Shown one piece after another: positions 1-8,331 of a stretch of DNA of 64,000 bases. The DNA is from Mesobacillus boroniphilus (GTDB lineage: Bacteria > Bacillota > Bacilli > Bacillales > Cytobacillaceae). The notes under the pieces are model-generated. The model had not been told where the DNA came from and did no database searches. It saw only the letters and a program-made list of their open reading frames with translations. Position 1 is the first letter of the stretch. Each line of letters starts with the position of its first letter. The stretch covers positions 744,001 to 808,000 of the forward strand of contig NZ_QTKX01000001.1 in NCBI RefSeq assembly GCF_018424685.1. The letters run 5' to 3'. Position numbers and translations under genes: made by a program.

Positions 1-2
1 CC

Positions 3-179
3 CTTGTTAAAGGGGAGAATGAAAGCCGCACTGAGGACTTATCAAACGAGACCCAGGCAGTAATAAATATTGGACGGGCACCTGATACCGAAATCTATGT
101 AAATGACCAAAAGCTTGAATATGCAGTACCGCCCGAAGAAGATATGACCCAAGTGATTACGATTAAGTTTGTTAAATAA
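3..179 (+). CDS. RodZ/YmfM-like protein, C-terminal fragment (5' end outside window)
   Basis: Open frame running in from the window edge to a TAA at 177-179. The visible 58 residues end in a beta-rich stretch (INIGRAPDTEIYVNDQKLEY, then a VITIKF-like tail) typical of the extracellular DUF4115 domain of RodZ-family proteins. In Bacillus the RodZ-like gene ymfM lies directly upstream of pgsA, which is the arrangement seen here. RodZ is a membrane HTH protein that links MreB filaments to the envelope. The N-terminal HTH and membrane segment are not in the window, so the assignment rests on the tail and on synteny. Confidence 0.75.
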   Translation, partial: LVKGENESRTEDLSNETQAVINIGRAPDTEIYVNDQKLEYAVPPEEDMTQVITIKFVK

Positions 180-202
180 GTCTAAGAAAGAATTGCTAAA
201 AT

Positions 203-237
203 GCCCGTATGGACTTTTGTTTATACGGGCTAAAATT
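203..237 (+). terminator. Stem-loop after the rodZ-like gene
   Basis: GCCCGTAT at 203-210 pairs with ATACGGGC at 223-230. The following TAAAATTATA is only weakly T-rich, so this may be an attenuating hairpin rather than a strong terminator. Confidence 0.45.
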
Positions 238-332
238 ATAAAAGGCATATTTAATGATGATTTTCACATATTGGATATAATGAAAGAAGTCAGATTAATG
301 GCTTTGTAATTTTTCATCTGGAGGAAAAGTAT

Positions 333-911
333 ATGAACTTGCCAAATAAAATTACGGTTTCACGAATATTATTGATTCCGTTATTCATGATCATTATGAT
401 TGTCCCATTTTCATGGGGGGAAATCGCCTTACTTGGTACAACCATGCCGGTCACTCATTTTGTGGGAGCGCTAATATATATTTTTGCGTCTGTGACAGAC
501 TGGGTTGACGGTTATCTGGCACGAAAGCACAATTTAGTTACGAATCTTGGGAAGTTCCTCGATCCGCTTGCGGATAAACTGCTTGTCTCTTCTGCGCTGA
601 TTGTGTTGGTTGAACTGGGGTATGCCCCTGCGTGGATCGTCATTATTATTATCAGCCGGGAGTTTGCTGTGACAGGACTTCGTTTACTGCTTGCAGGCGG
701 TGGTGAGGTAGTTGCAGCAAAAATGCCTGGCAAAATTAAAATGTGGGCACAAACAGTGGCGATTTCCGCCCTGTTGCTGCACAATATCATTTTTGAAGCA
801 TTCTCGATCCCGTTTGCAGATATTGCATTATGGGTGGCGATGTTCTTTACAATCTGGTCTGGATGGGATTACTTCGCTAAAAACAAGCAAGTGTTCAGTA
901 ATTCCAAATAA
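333..911 (+). CDS. pgsA: CDP-diacylglycerol--glycerol-3-phosphate 3-phosphatidyltransferase
   Basis: 192-residue membrane enzyme that transfers a phosphatidyl group from CDP-diacylglycerol to glycerol-3-phosphate, the committed step of phosphatidylglycerol synthesis. The CDP-alcohol phosphotransferase motif is complete: Asp56, Asp59-Gly60, Ala63-Arg64, Gly73, Asp77, Asp81 (DWVDGYLAR then GKFLDPLADK). Several hydrophobic segments surround it. ATG start follows GGAGG (CTGGAGGAAAAG). It lies between the rodZ-like gene and cinA, the normal Bacillus order, and its stop is 24 bp from the cinA start, so the two are probably cotranscribed. Confidence 0.97.
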   Translation: MNLPNKITVSRILLIPLFMIIMIVPFSWGEIALLGTTMPVTHFVGALIYIFASVTDWVDGYLARKHNLVTNLGKFLDPLADKLLVSSALIVLVELGYAPAWIVIIIISREFAVTGLRLLLAGGGEVVAAKMPGKIKMWAQTVAISALLLHNIIFEAFSIPFADIALWVAMFFTIWSGWDYFAKNKQVFSNSK

Positions 912-935
912 TTGATTTTGTCAGGGGGACAAGAA

Positions 936-2183
936 ATGAATGCCGAAATCATTGCTGTGGGATCTGAATTGCTCCTTGGGCAAATCGTCAATACAAACGC
1001 CAGATTCCTTTCCCGGCAGCTTGCCGACCTGGGAATCAATGTTTTCTATCATACGGTCGTCGGGGATAATCCTGATAGGTTAAAGAACGCTATGGGAATT
1101 GCCCGGGAACGTGCAGAACTGATTATTTTCACGGGCGGATTGGGTCCGACTAAAGATGACCTGACAAAAGATACAATTGCTGCGCAGCTTGGAAAGCAGC
1201 TTGTTCTTGATGAAGAAGCGATGACGTCCATCGAATTGTATTTTGAAAAAACGAACAGGGTAATGACTGAGAATAACAGGAAGCAGGCACTGGTGATTGA
1301 GGGCTCAACTGTTCTGAAAAATGATCATGGCATGGCCCCGGGTATGTTCCTGGCAACTGCCGACAACAAGTACATGCTTCTGCCGGGACCTCCTTCTGAG
1401 ATGGAGCCAATGTTCTTGAAATACGGCCAGGCGGCTATTTCAGGCATGTCCGGTAATCAGGCAAAAATTGAATCGAGAGTCTTGCGTTTTTTCGGAATCG
1501 GCGAGGCGGCCCTTGAAACGAAAATTGAAGATTTGATTGACCAGCAAAGCAATCCAACCATCGCCCCACTTGCTGGTGATGGGGAAGTTACACTAAGGCT
1601 TACAGCCAGGGACGATGACAATGGTACTGCTCAAGCATTGATTGATAAAGTGGAAGCGGAAATCATGGACAGAGTCGGTGAGTATTTTTATGGTTATGAC
1701 GAAACCTCTTTAATGCTGGAACTTTCGAAACTATTGAAAATCAAAAACTTGACCCTATCAGCTGCTGAAAGCTTGACAGGCGGAATGTTCCAGCAGGAAT
1801 TGACTTCTGTCTCCGGTGCTAGCAGCCTTTTCAAAGGCGGCTTAGTTTGTTACTCGAATGAAGCCAAGATAGGACTTGTTAAGGTGAATCCGGAAACAAT
1901 TGAGAAGTATGGGGCTGTAAGCGGTGAATGTGCGGAAGAGCTGGCAATGAATGCTGCAGCGCTTACCAACTCTGATATCGGCATCAGCTTTAGCGGAGTG
2001 GCTGGTCCCGACAGCCTAGAAGGACATCCACCAGGCACGGTCTTTATTGGAATCCACGTAAAAGGCCTGCCAGTCCATTCAGAAAAACTAACCCTCAGCG
2101 GCTCCCGTACCGCTATCAGGAAAAGGGCAGTAAAGTTTGGCTGCCAGATCATAATTAATAGATTATCAGAAACACGGAAGTGA
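936..2183 (+). CDS. cinA: CinA family competence/damage-inducible protein
   Basis: 415-residue protein with an N-terminal molybdopterin-binding-like (MoCF) domain starting [16 protein letters not shown] with [10 protein letters not shown] near residue 75, and a C-terminal CinA/PncC-type domain ([18 protein letters not shown]) related to NMN amidohydrolase. In Bacillus cinA is cotranscribed with recA and is a competence gene. The frame is open from a TTG at 912, but ATG 936 is preferred: it follows GGGGGAC at good spacing and gives the conserved N-terminus. A strong hairpin overlapping the stop suggests some cinA transcripts end before recA. Confidence 0.95.
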   Translation: MNAEIIAVGSELLLGQIVNTNARFLSRQLADLGINVFYHTVVGDNPDRLKNAMGIARERAELIIFTGGLGPTKDDLTKDTIAAQLGKQLVLDEEAMTSIELYFEKTNRVMTENNRKQALVIEGSTVLKNDHGMAPGMFLATADNKYMLLPGPPSEMEPMFLKYGQAAISGMSGNQAKIESRVLRFFGIGEAALETKIEDLIDQQSNPTIAPLAGDGEVTLRLTARDDDNGTAQALIDKVEAEIMDRVGEYFYGYDETSLMLELSKLLKIKNLTLSAAESLTGGMFQQELTSVSGASSLFKGGLVCYSNEAKIGLVKVNPETIEKYGAVSGECAEELAMNAAALTNSDIGISFSGVAGPDSLEGHPPGTVFIGIHVKGLPVHSEKLTLSGSRTAIRKRAVKFGCQIIINRLSETRK

Positions 2184-2202
2184 TATACTTCCGTGTTTTT
2201 TT
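2171..2202 (+). terminator. Rho-independent terminator overlapping the cinA stop
   Basis: AACACGGAAG (2171-2180) pairs perfectly with CTTCCGTGTT (2188-2197), followed by a T run. The cinA stop codon at 2181-2183 is in the loop. Confidence 0.85.
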
Positions 2203-2356
2203 GCCAGTATAGGTCTGGATGAAAAGCATATTGTTTGTAATGAAATAGGCAGATTCCTTGCCAAAATAGCATTCTAACGGGGATATATCATAAGAAAACT
2301 GATGAAAAACACATCGAAAATTCATTTTTAACGAATTTTCCCTTACGAAAAAAAAC

Positions 2357-2370
2357 GAATAAATGTTCGA
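2357..2370 (+). promoter_or_regulatory. LexA (DinR) SOS box upstream of recA
   Basis: CGAATAAATGTTCG matches the Gram-positive SOS box CGAAC-N4-GTTCG at 9 of 10 fixed positions. It lies just upstream of the recA -35 element, as expected for LexA repression of recA. Confidence 0.85.
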
Positions 2371-2378
2371 TTTTTTGT

Positions 2379-2407
2379 TGGACAAACCGCCTGGAAAAAG
2401 GTATAGT
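2379..2407 (+). promoter_or_regulatory. Sigma-A promoter of recA
   Basis: TTGGAC at 2379-2384 and TATAGT at 2402-2407 are separated by 17 bp. The start point would be about 2414, giving a leader of about 70 nt before recA. Confidence 0.75.
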
Positions 2408-2483
2408 AATAGTAGGTTTTAAATAAGAGATTTGCGGGCAGGCGGGATGCCAGTTCGTTTTTATATAAAAGGAGGAAAATTGA

Positions 2484-3524
2484 GTGAGTGATCGTCAAGC
2501 TGCGTTAGATATGGCTTTAAAACAAATTGAAAAGCAATTTGGTAAAGGATCGGTTATGAAATTAGGGGAGAAGACAGACACTAAAATATCTACTTCTCCA
2601 AGTGGTTCCCTTGCACTGGATGCTGCACTGGGAATAGGCGGATATCCTCGCGGACGTGTTATTGAAATCTACGGACCTGAAAGTTCAGGTAAGACAACTG
2701 TTGCGCTTCATGCAATTGCAGAAGTACAGGCTAATGGCGGCCAGGCGGCATTCATTGACGCTGAACACGCTCTGGATCCTGTATATGCACAGAAGCTTGG
2801 AGTTAATATCGATGAGCTGCTTCTTTCGCAGCCAGACACGGGAGAACAAGCTCTGGAAATCGCAGAAGCGCTAGTGCGAAGTGGAGCAATTGACATTATT
2901 GTTGTTGACTCCGTTGCAGCTCTTGTTCCGAAGGCTGAAATTGAAGGCGAGATGGGTGATGCTCACGTTGGTCTTCAGGCTCGTTTGATGTCTCAGGCAT
3001 TGCGTAAGCTTTCTGGTGCGATCAACAAGTCCAAGACTATTGCGATTTTCATTAACCAGATTCGTGAAAAAGTCGGCGTTATGTTCGGTAACCCTGAAAC
3101 AACACCTGGCGGTCGCGCTTTGAAATTCTATTCAAGCGTACGTCTTGAAGTGCGCCGTGCTGAAACATTGAAGCAGGGCAATGATATGGTTGGTAACAAA
3201 ACAAGGATCAAAGTTGTCAAGAACAAGGTTGCGCCTCCGTTCCGTACAGCTGAAGTGGATATCATGTACGGTGAAGGGATATCCCAAGAGGGGGAAATCA
3301 TCGACATGGGATCAGATCTTGATATCGTCGATAAGAGCGGTTCCTGGTATTCCTATAGTGGTGAGCGTCTTGGACAGGGAAGGGAAAACGCAAAGATGTT
3401 CCTTAAAGAAAACCCGTCCATCCGTCTTGAAATCAAGCAAAAGATCCGTAACCATTACGGCCTTGATGGCGAATTCACGGTAACGGAAACTGATGAAGAC
3501 CAGGAAGAACTTAAATTGGATTAA
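2484..3524 (+). CDS. recA: Recombinase A
   Basis: 346-residue RecA: an ATP-dependent DNA strand-exchange protein that also triggers LexA self-cleavage. Walker [10 protein letters not shown] is at residues 64-72, with [13 protein letters not shown] as the Walker B region, the [20 protein letters not shown] loop region and an acidic C-terminus ([12 protein letters not shown]). The GTG start at 2484 follows AAAGGAGG. The gene has its own promoter with an SOS box and its own terminator. It follows cinA as in other Bacilli. Confidence 0.99.
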   Translation: MSDRQAALDMALKQIEKQFGKGSVMKLGEKTDTKISTSPSGSLALDAALGIGGYPRGRVIEIYGPESSGKTTVALHAIAEVQANGGQAAFIDAEHALDPVYAQKLGVNIDELLLSQPDTGEQALEIAEALVRSGAIDIIVVDSVAALVPKAEIEGEMGDAHVGLQARLMSQALRKLSGAINKSKTIAIFINQIREKVGVMFGNPETTPGGRALKFYSSVRLEVRRAETLKQGNDMVGNKTRIKVVKNKVAPPFRTAEVDIMYGEGISQEGEIIDMGSDLDIVDKSGSWYSYSGERLGQGRENAKMFLKENPSIRLEIKQKIRNHYGLDGEFTVTETDEDQEELKLD

Positions 3525-3545
3525 TAGGTTATCTATGTTTATCGT

Positions 3546-3580
3546 CAAGGTCTCCTGAAATCAGGAGGCCTTGTTTGTGT
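3546..3580 (+). terminator. recA terminator
   Basis: CAAGG-T-CTCCTGA and TCAGGAG-G-CCTTG (3546-3573) form a long stem, followed by TTTGTGT. Confidence 0.8.
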
Positions 3581-3651
3581 ATATTCACTCTTAAAAGTAA
3601 GAATTGAATGAATAATTAATCAAACCAATAGAATCCACGTGGGACAAACCC

Positions 3652-3680
3652 TTGACAATAAAATTTGGCAGCTTTACAAT
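3652..3680 (+). promoter_or_regulatory. Sigma-A promoter of rny
   Basis: TTGACA at 3652-3657, a 17-bp spacer and TACAAT at 3675-3680: near-perfect consensus, 138 bp upstream of the chosen rny start. The leader between them shows no riboswitch that I recognise. Confidence 0.75.
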
Positions 3681-3818
3681 TAAAAATGTATATTTTACAT
3701 TTTCATGGTATTAAAAACGTTTAAAAGCATTTGAGCTGTATATTGATGCTTGTAACAATGTACATGCCGACACTTTAAAAAACGTAACACAAGTTCATAG
3801 CAAGAGGAGGTGAAAATG

Positions 3819-5381
3819 ATGGATCTAATTATTTCAATCATCTCCATTTTGCTTGGCCTATTCGTCGGTGCAGTTGTTGGCTATTTTTATCGTAAATCCG
3901 TTGCGGAAGCAAAAATTGCAGGTGCCAAAAACGCCGCAGAACAGATTGTTGACGATGCGAAGCGTGAAGCAGAGGCTATGAAAAAGGAGGCCCTGCTGGA
4001 GGCTAAGGATGAAAATCACAAACTGCGTACTGAAGCAGAGCGTGAGGTTCGTGAACGAAGAAATGAACTGCAAAAACAAGAAAATCGTTTATTGCAAAAA
4101 GAGGAGAATCTTGATCGCAAAGATGAGTCGTTGAACAAACGTGAAAATCTTTTAGAGAAAAAAGATGACGCTCTTTCCAAAAGACAACAGCATATTGAAG
4201 AGATGGAAAGCAAAGTGGACGAGATGGTACGAAATCAGCAGACTGAACTAGAACGCATCTCGGGCTTAACGCGTGATGAGGCTAAATCCATCATTTTGGA
4301 GCGTACTGAGCAAGAACTTGCTCACGACATTGCACTAATGATTAAGGAAAACGAAAACAGGGCGAAAGAAGAATCCGATAAGAAAGCAAAAGAAGTACTT
4401 TCACTAGCCATTCAAAGATGTGCAGCAGATCATGTTGCTGAAACGACTGTATCAGTCGTAAATCTTCCGAATGATGAAATGAAAGGACGCATTATCGGAC
4501 GTGAGGGACGGAATATCCGCACCCTGGAAACGTTGACGGGAATTGATCTCATTATTGATGACACTCCGGAAGCGGTTATCCTTTCTGGATTTGACCCAAT
4601 CAGACGTGAAACAGCCCGTCTAGCTCTAGACAAGCTTGTCCAGGATGGACGTATTCATCCGGCTCGAATTGAAGAAATGGTTGAGAAAGCGCGCCGTGAA
4701 GTTGATGAACATATTCGTGAGGTTGGGGAACAGACTACCTTCGAAGTGGGAGTTCACGGACTGCATCCAGATCTTATCAAAATTCTTGGCCGCTTGAAGT
4801 ATCGTACAAGCTACGGACAGAATGTTCTTAAGCATTCAATGGAAGTAGCCCAATTGTCCGGATTGCTTGCTGCAGAGCTAGGTGAAGATGAAACATTAGC
4901 TCGCCGCGCAGGACTCCTGCATGATATCGGAAAGGCGATCGACCATGAGGTAGAAGGCAGCCACGTTGAAATCGGCGTTGAGCTGGCTACGAAGTATAAG
5001 GAACATCCTGTTGTGATCAACAGTATTGCTTCCCACCATGGTGATACTGAGCCGACTTCGATCATTGCAGTACTTGTTGCTGCTGCTGATGCATTGTCAG
5101 CTGCAAGGCCTGGTGCTCGCAGCGAAGCGCTTGAAAACTATATCCGCCGTCTCGAAAGGCTGGAAGAGATTTCAGAATCCTATGAAGGAGTCGAAAAATC
5201 ATTCGCTATTCAGGCGGGTAGAGAAATCAGGATCATGGTTAAGCCAGATCAAATCGATGACTTGCAGGCACACCGCCTCGCACGAGATATTCGCAAGAAA
5301 ATCGAGGAAGAACTCGATTATCCTGGACATATCAAGGTTACAGTCATCCGTGAGACACGGGCAGTTGAATATGCAAAATAA
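3819..5381 (+). CDS. rny: Ribonuclease Y
   Basis: About 520-residue membrane-anchored endoribonuclease that initiates bulk mRNA turnover in Bacillus. Order of parts: an N-terminal membrane segment ([20 protein letters not shown]), a long charged coiled coil to about residue 200, a KH RNA-binding domain ([15 protein letters not shown]), and an HD phosphohydrolase domain ([12 protein letters not shown]). The frame opens at GTG 3810, but that codon lies inside the Shine-Dalgarno AGGAGGTG. ATG 3819 (or 3816) has correct spacing and gives the usual length. It sits between recA and ymdB as in B. subtilis. Confidence 0.97.
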   Translation: MDLIISIISILLGLFVGAVVGYFYRKSVAEAKIAGAKNAAEQIVDDAKREAEAMKKEALLEAKDENHKLRTEAEREVRERRNELQKQENRLLQKEENLDRKDESLNKRENLLEKKDDALSKRQQHIEEMESKVDEMVRNQQTELERISGLTRDEAKSIILERTEQELAHDIALMIKENENRAKEESDKKAKEVLSLAIQRCAADHVAETTVSVVNLPNDEMKGRIIGREGRNIRTLETLTGIDLIIDDTPEAVILSGFDPIRRETARLALDKLVQDGRIHPARIEEMVEKARREVDEHIREVGEQTTFEVGVHGLHPDLIKILGRLKYRTSYGQNVLKHSMEVAQLSGLLAAELGEDETLARRAGLLHDIGKAIDHEVEGSHVEIGVELATKYKEHPVVINSIASHHGDTEPTSIIAVLVAAADALSAARPGARSEALENYIRRLERLEEISESYEGVEKSFAIQAGREIRIMVKPDQIDDLQAHRLARDIRKKIEEELDYPGHIKVTVIRETRAVEYAK

Positions 5382-5410
5382 AGCGGTGCTTAGGCGCCGC
5401 TTTTTATTTT
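5381..5410 (+). terminator. rny terminator
   Basis: AAGCGGTGC (5381-5389) pairs with GCGCCGCTT (5394-5402; one G-U pair), followed by a T-rich run. The stem begins at the last base of the rny stop codon. Confidence 0.8.
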
Positions 5411-5445
5411 GGTTTAAGAAGAAAAACTCAAAATTAGGAAGAACG

Positions 5446-5556
5446 GGAGATTTTAAGAAATAACGCGGAGATTTCGACGTATTACCGGCAGATAATTCTG
5501 TGTCATCGAGAGATTAACAACAATTTCTGGGAGGTTAGCTTCTTTTTACGGAGAAT
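5446..5556 (+). repeat. Tandem array of six ~21-bp degenerate repeats
   Basis: The motif GGAGAT or a close variant recurs at 5446, 5467, 5488, 5509, 5530 and 5550: four exact 21-bp steps and a final 20. Units share the pattern (T/A)CG-GGAGATT...; the best is GAGAGATTAACAACAATTTC. The array starts 36 bp after the rny terminator. A related array in opposite orientation lies at 45792-45910. Apart from this array and the terminator, the 5382-5738 gap shows nothing I can name. Confidence 0.7.
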
Positions 5557-5738
5557 AAATTTTCCGAAAGTAATAATATCATGAAAATCTGAAGGAATTA
5601 CATGTGAAAGACGCCGATAAGTATCTGGTTATGTCCAAAACACACTTTGGCAATAATTTAATGAATTTTTAAATAGGCAATATAGTATGATACAATTTCA
5701 CATATACAACATAAATTTAAGACAGGAAAGTGAATCCA

Positions 5739-6536
5739 ATGAGAATTTTATTCGTAGGGGATGTTGTAGGTTCCCCAGGCAGGGATATGGTTACGGAATA
5801 CCTGCCAAAGTTAAAGGGAAAATATCGTCCGACTGTTACGATCATAAATGGTGAGAATGCTGCGAGCGGCAAAGGAATAACGGAAAAGATTTATCGTCAG
5901 TTTCTTGAGCAAGGCGCCCAGGCGGTAACTCTAGGCAACCATGCGTGGGATAATCGCGATATTTTTGAATTCATCGATAACGCTAAATATTTGGTCAGGC
6001 CCGCGAATTTTCCTGAAGAAGTACCCGGAAAAGGGATTGTCTATTTAAAGATCAACCAGGAAGAGCTGGCAATTATCAACTTACAGGGACGGACTTTCTT
6101 GACACCAATTGATTGTCCATTTAAGAAAGCGGACGAATTGATCGAAGAAGCGAGGAAACGTACTTCATTGATTTTCGTCGATTTTCATGCAGAGGCAACT
6201 AGCGAAAAGCAGGCCATGGGCTGGTATCTTGATGGTAGAGTTTCCGCTGTCGTCGGAACGCATACTCACGTCCAGACAGCGGATGAGAGGATTTTGCCCT
6301 CTGGTACAGCTTATCTTACTGACGTTGGAATGACCGGGCCGTATGATGGAATATTGGGAGTAGAAAAAGAAGCAGTACTTAGAAGGTTCTTGACAAGTCT
6401 CCCAACTCGATTTGAAGTGGCCAAGGATGGAAGGAATCAGCTCTCTGCTGTATTGATAGACTTGGACAAAAAGACCGGTAAAGCGGTGAAAATCCAGAAA
6501 ATCCTCGTTAATGAAGACCATCCTTTTTATGAATAG
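5739..6536 (+). CDS. ymdB: YmdB family metallophosphoesterase (2',3'-cAMP phosphodiesterase)
   Basis: 265-residue calcineurin-like phosphoesterase. B. subtilis YmdB hydrolyses 2',3'-cyclic AMP and influences biofilm versus motility decisions. Metal-site motifs in order: FVGDVVGSPGR near residues 6-16, INGENAA, TLGNHAWDN, DFHAEATSEK and VVGTHTHVQTAD. The frame opens at GTG 5730, but ATG 5739 gives the conserved MRILFVGD start. It follows rny as in other Bacilli and has its own strong terminator. Confidence 0.95.
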   Translation: MRILFVGDVVGSPGRDMVTEYLPKLKGKYRPTVTIINGENAASGKGITEKIYRQFLEQGAQAVTLGNHAWDNRDIFEFIDNAKYLVRPANFPEEVPGKGIVYLKINQEELAIINLQGRTFLTPIDCPFKKADELIEEARKRTSLIFVDFHAEATSEKQAMGWYLDGRVSAVVGTHTHVQTADERILPSGTAYLTDVGMTGPYDGILGVEKEAVLRRFLTSLPTRFEVAKDGRNQLSAVLIDLDKKTGKAVKIQKILVNEDHPFYE

Positions 6537-6564
6537 TACGTCGAGCACTTGCATTAAAGCAAAA

Positions 6565-6596
6565 AGCATTGTCTGGACAGACAATGCTTTTTTTTA
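6565..6596 (+). terminator. ymdB terminator
   Basis: AGCATTGTCT (6565-6574) pairs with AGACAATGCT (6579-6588), followed by eight T. Confidence 0.9.
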
Positions 6597-6704
6597 GTGA
6601 TGGTCATATGTAGGCTTCCTCCTGAATATAGTAGCAGTGGAACAGACTAACCTGGATGTCCACATAAGGCGTCCAGGACGGGATAAAATAAGGAGGAGCC
6701 AGGC

Positions 6705-6965
6705 ATGGATATATTAAAAGTTTCAGCAAAATCTAATCCTAATTCTGTAGCTGGTGCGCTTGCTGGAGTACTGCGCGAAAGAGGGGGCGCAGAAATTCAG
6801 GCTATCGGGGCGGGTGCATTGAATCAGGCCGTTAAGGCAGTAGCGATCGCAAGAGGGTTCGTAGCACCTAGCGGAGTCGATTTAATTTGCATCCCGGCAT
6901 TTACTGATATCCTGATTGATGGCGAAGAACGGACGGCCATTAAATTGATTGTTGAACCCCGGTGA
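6705..6965 (+). CDS. spoVS: Stage V sporulation protein S
   Basis: 86-residue SpoVS, a small Alba-like-fold protein required for normal progression of sporulation after engulfment in B. subtilis. The sequence from MDILKVSAKSNPNSVAGALA to the VEPR C-terminus is the family pattern over its full length. ATG follows AAGGAGGAG. Position after ymdB matches B. subtilis. No convincing SigH promoter was identified by eye in the 168-bp upstream gap. Confidence 0.97.
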   Translation: MDILKVSAKSNPNSVAGALAGVLRERGGAEIQAIGAGALNQAVKAVAIARGFVAPSGVDLICIPAFTDILIDGEERTAIKLIVEPR

Positions 6966-7029
6966 AAGTGGCGGCATCACGCCTATAGATAGATTATAGT
7001 TTTTAAGAATCTGTAAGGATCACTTTCAG

Positions 7030-7060
7030 CCTGTTTGCTATTGCAAGCAGGTTTCTTTTA
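7030..7060 (+). terminator. spoVS terminator
   Basis: CCTGTTTGC (7030-7038) pairs with GCAAGCAGG (7043-7051; one G-U pair), followed by TTTCTTTTA. Confidence 0.75.
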
Positions 7061-7099
7061 TTTTATGGAGTATTATGAATGTAACGAGGAGGTATTTTT

Positions 7100-8035
7100 G
7101 TGAAAATCTATGACACTCATTGTGATGTTCTTTATAAGTTATTCATGGATCCGACGCTTGATTTCACCAACTCCCCTGAATTGCAGGTCAATCTTGAACG
7201 TCTGAAGGCATCGACCACCAAAGTCCAATTATTTGCCATCTATGTACCTGAATCAGTTCACCCTGATTTGAAATTTGAAGCAGCACTGCGAATGGCGGAT
7301 TTATTTTATGAAAAAGTTTTAAAGCCTCATCCTCAAATAAAGCTAGTTAGAGACAAGATGGACATTGACCAGCTCGCAGATGATGAATTTGGTGCAGTAC
7401 TGACTCTGGAAGGTTGTGATGCGATTGGACAGGATTTATTGAAATTGCGCACTTTGCTGAGACTGGGAGTACGTTCAGTAGGATTAACATGGAACTATGG
7501 AAATTATGTGGCTGATGGTGCCCTTGAGGAACGGGGAGCAGGTCTTTCAAGATTTGGTCGTCAGGTTGTCCAGCTCCTGAATGAAACTAGAACAATTTGC
7601 GATGTCTCACACTTATCTGAACAGGGCTTCTGGGATGTAATGGAAGCGGCTGACCATGTATTTGCTTCCCACTCAAACTGTTATTCGCTTTGCCCTCATC
7701 CCCGCAATCTTAGGGATAGACAAATCAGAGCGCTGATTGAGCGCGATTCACTCATTGGAGTTACCTTTGTGCCAGAATTCTTATCAGGTAAAAAGGAATC
7801 TGCATCAATCGATGATGTCATCCGCCATCTTGAGCACATTTGTTCTCTTGGAGGAGAAAATCATGTGGGCTTTGGCTCAGACTTTGATGGAATTAAATTT
7901 ACGGTGAATAACCTCGGTGGTAACGAACAATATGAAAACCTTTGGAATGAATTACAAAAATATTATTCTGATATACAAGTGCATAAGTTCCTATATGAGA
8001 ATATGGCTTCCCGACTGCCTGTTCAAAGTTGCTGA
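7100..8035 (+). CDS. Membrane dipeptidase family protein (peptidase M19)
   Basis: 311-residue M19 metallopeptidase, a family of renal-dipeptidase-like zinc enzymes that cleave dipeptides including those with D-residues. Metal ligands visible: His7 and Asp9 in DTHCD, the bridging Glu104 in LTLEGCDA, His in SHSNCYSLCPHPRNLRD and Asp in GFGSDFDG. No signal peptide is seen, so it is cytoplasmic despite the family name. The GTG start follows GAGGAGGT. It is monocistronic by spacing. The natural substrate is unknown. Confidence 0.88.
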   Translation: MKIYDTHCDVLYKLFMDPTLDFTNSPELQVNLERLKASTTKVQLFAIYVPESVHPDLKFEAALRMADLFYEKVLKPHPQIKLVRDKMDIDQLADDEFGAVLTLEGCDAIGQDLLKLRTLLRLGVRSVGLTWNYGNYVADGALEERGAGLSRFGRQVVQLLNETRTICDVSHLSEQGFWDVMEAADHVFASHSNCYSLCPHPRNLRDRQIRALIERDSLIGVTFVPEFLSGKKESASIDDVIRHLEHICSLGGENHVGFGSDFDGIKFTVNNLGGNEQYENLWNELQKYYSDIQVHKFLYENMASRLPVQSC

Positions 8036-8152
8036 ATTCTTGGGGATGGCCAATCCCTTACCATGAATCGAAGGGTTTCGGGGTAAGAAACTTATAATAT
8101 TTTAATAAATAAAAAAATATTCATATTTTCGTCAATAATTATTCTGAAAGGG

Positions 8153-8195
8153 TTGCTTTTTTTTTCACATAGGTCTAGAATTGTAAGCGTTTAGT
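8153..8195 (+). promoter_or_regulatory. Putative korA promoter with a weak cre-like sequence
   Basis: TTGCTT at 8153-8158 and TAGAAT at 8176-8181 are spaced 17 bp. Immediately downstream, TGTAAGCGTTTAGT (8182-8195) matches 12 of 14 positions of the catabolite-response element TGWAANCGNTNWCA. If real, CcpA would block this promoter on glucose. The rest of the 8036-8331 gap contains an imperfect hairpin (CTTACC/GGTAAG, 8057-8087) without a T run and nothing else I can name. Confidence 0.4.
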
Positions 8196-8331
8196 ACCAT
8201 CCATTTGCTAGATTTCAGCAATAAAAGCAGGACATAAACCGCTTAATTCTAGTGAATTACTTGGAAAAGTGCTACACTTAATAACGAAGCGTTTTTACAT
8301 ATTTTTTTACGTATCTAAAGGGGTGTAAGAG

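Noticed and set aside
3705..3735. cre-like AT-rich palindrome (AAAAACGTTTAAAA) before rny
   Set aside because: Lacks the fixed TG and CA positions of a cre site and lies in very AT-rich DNA.
8057..8087. Hairpin after the dipeptidase gene as terminator
   Set aside because: CTTACC/GGTAAG stem has a long imperfect interior and no T run after it.
7960..8100. Frameshift at the dipeptidase C-terminus
   Set aside because: An alternative frame (WLPDCLFKVAEFLG) is open there, but the annotated end is of normal length for the family and gives no clear reason to prefer a shift.
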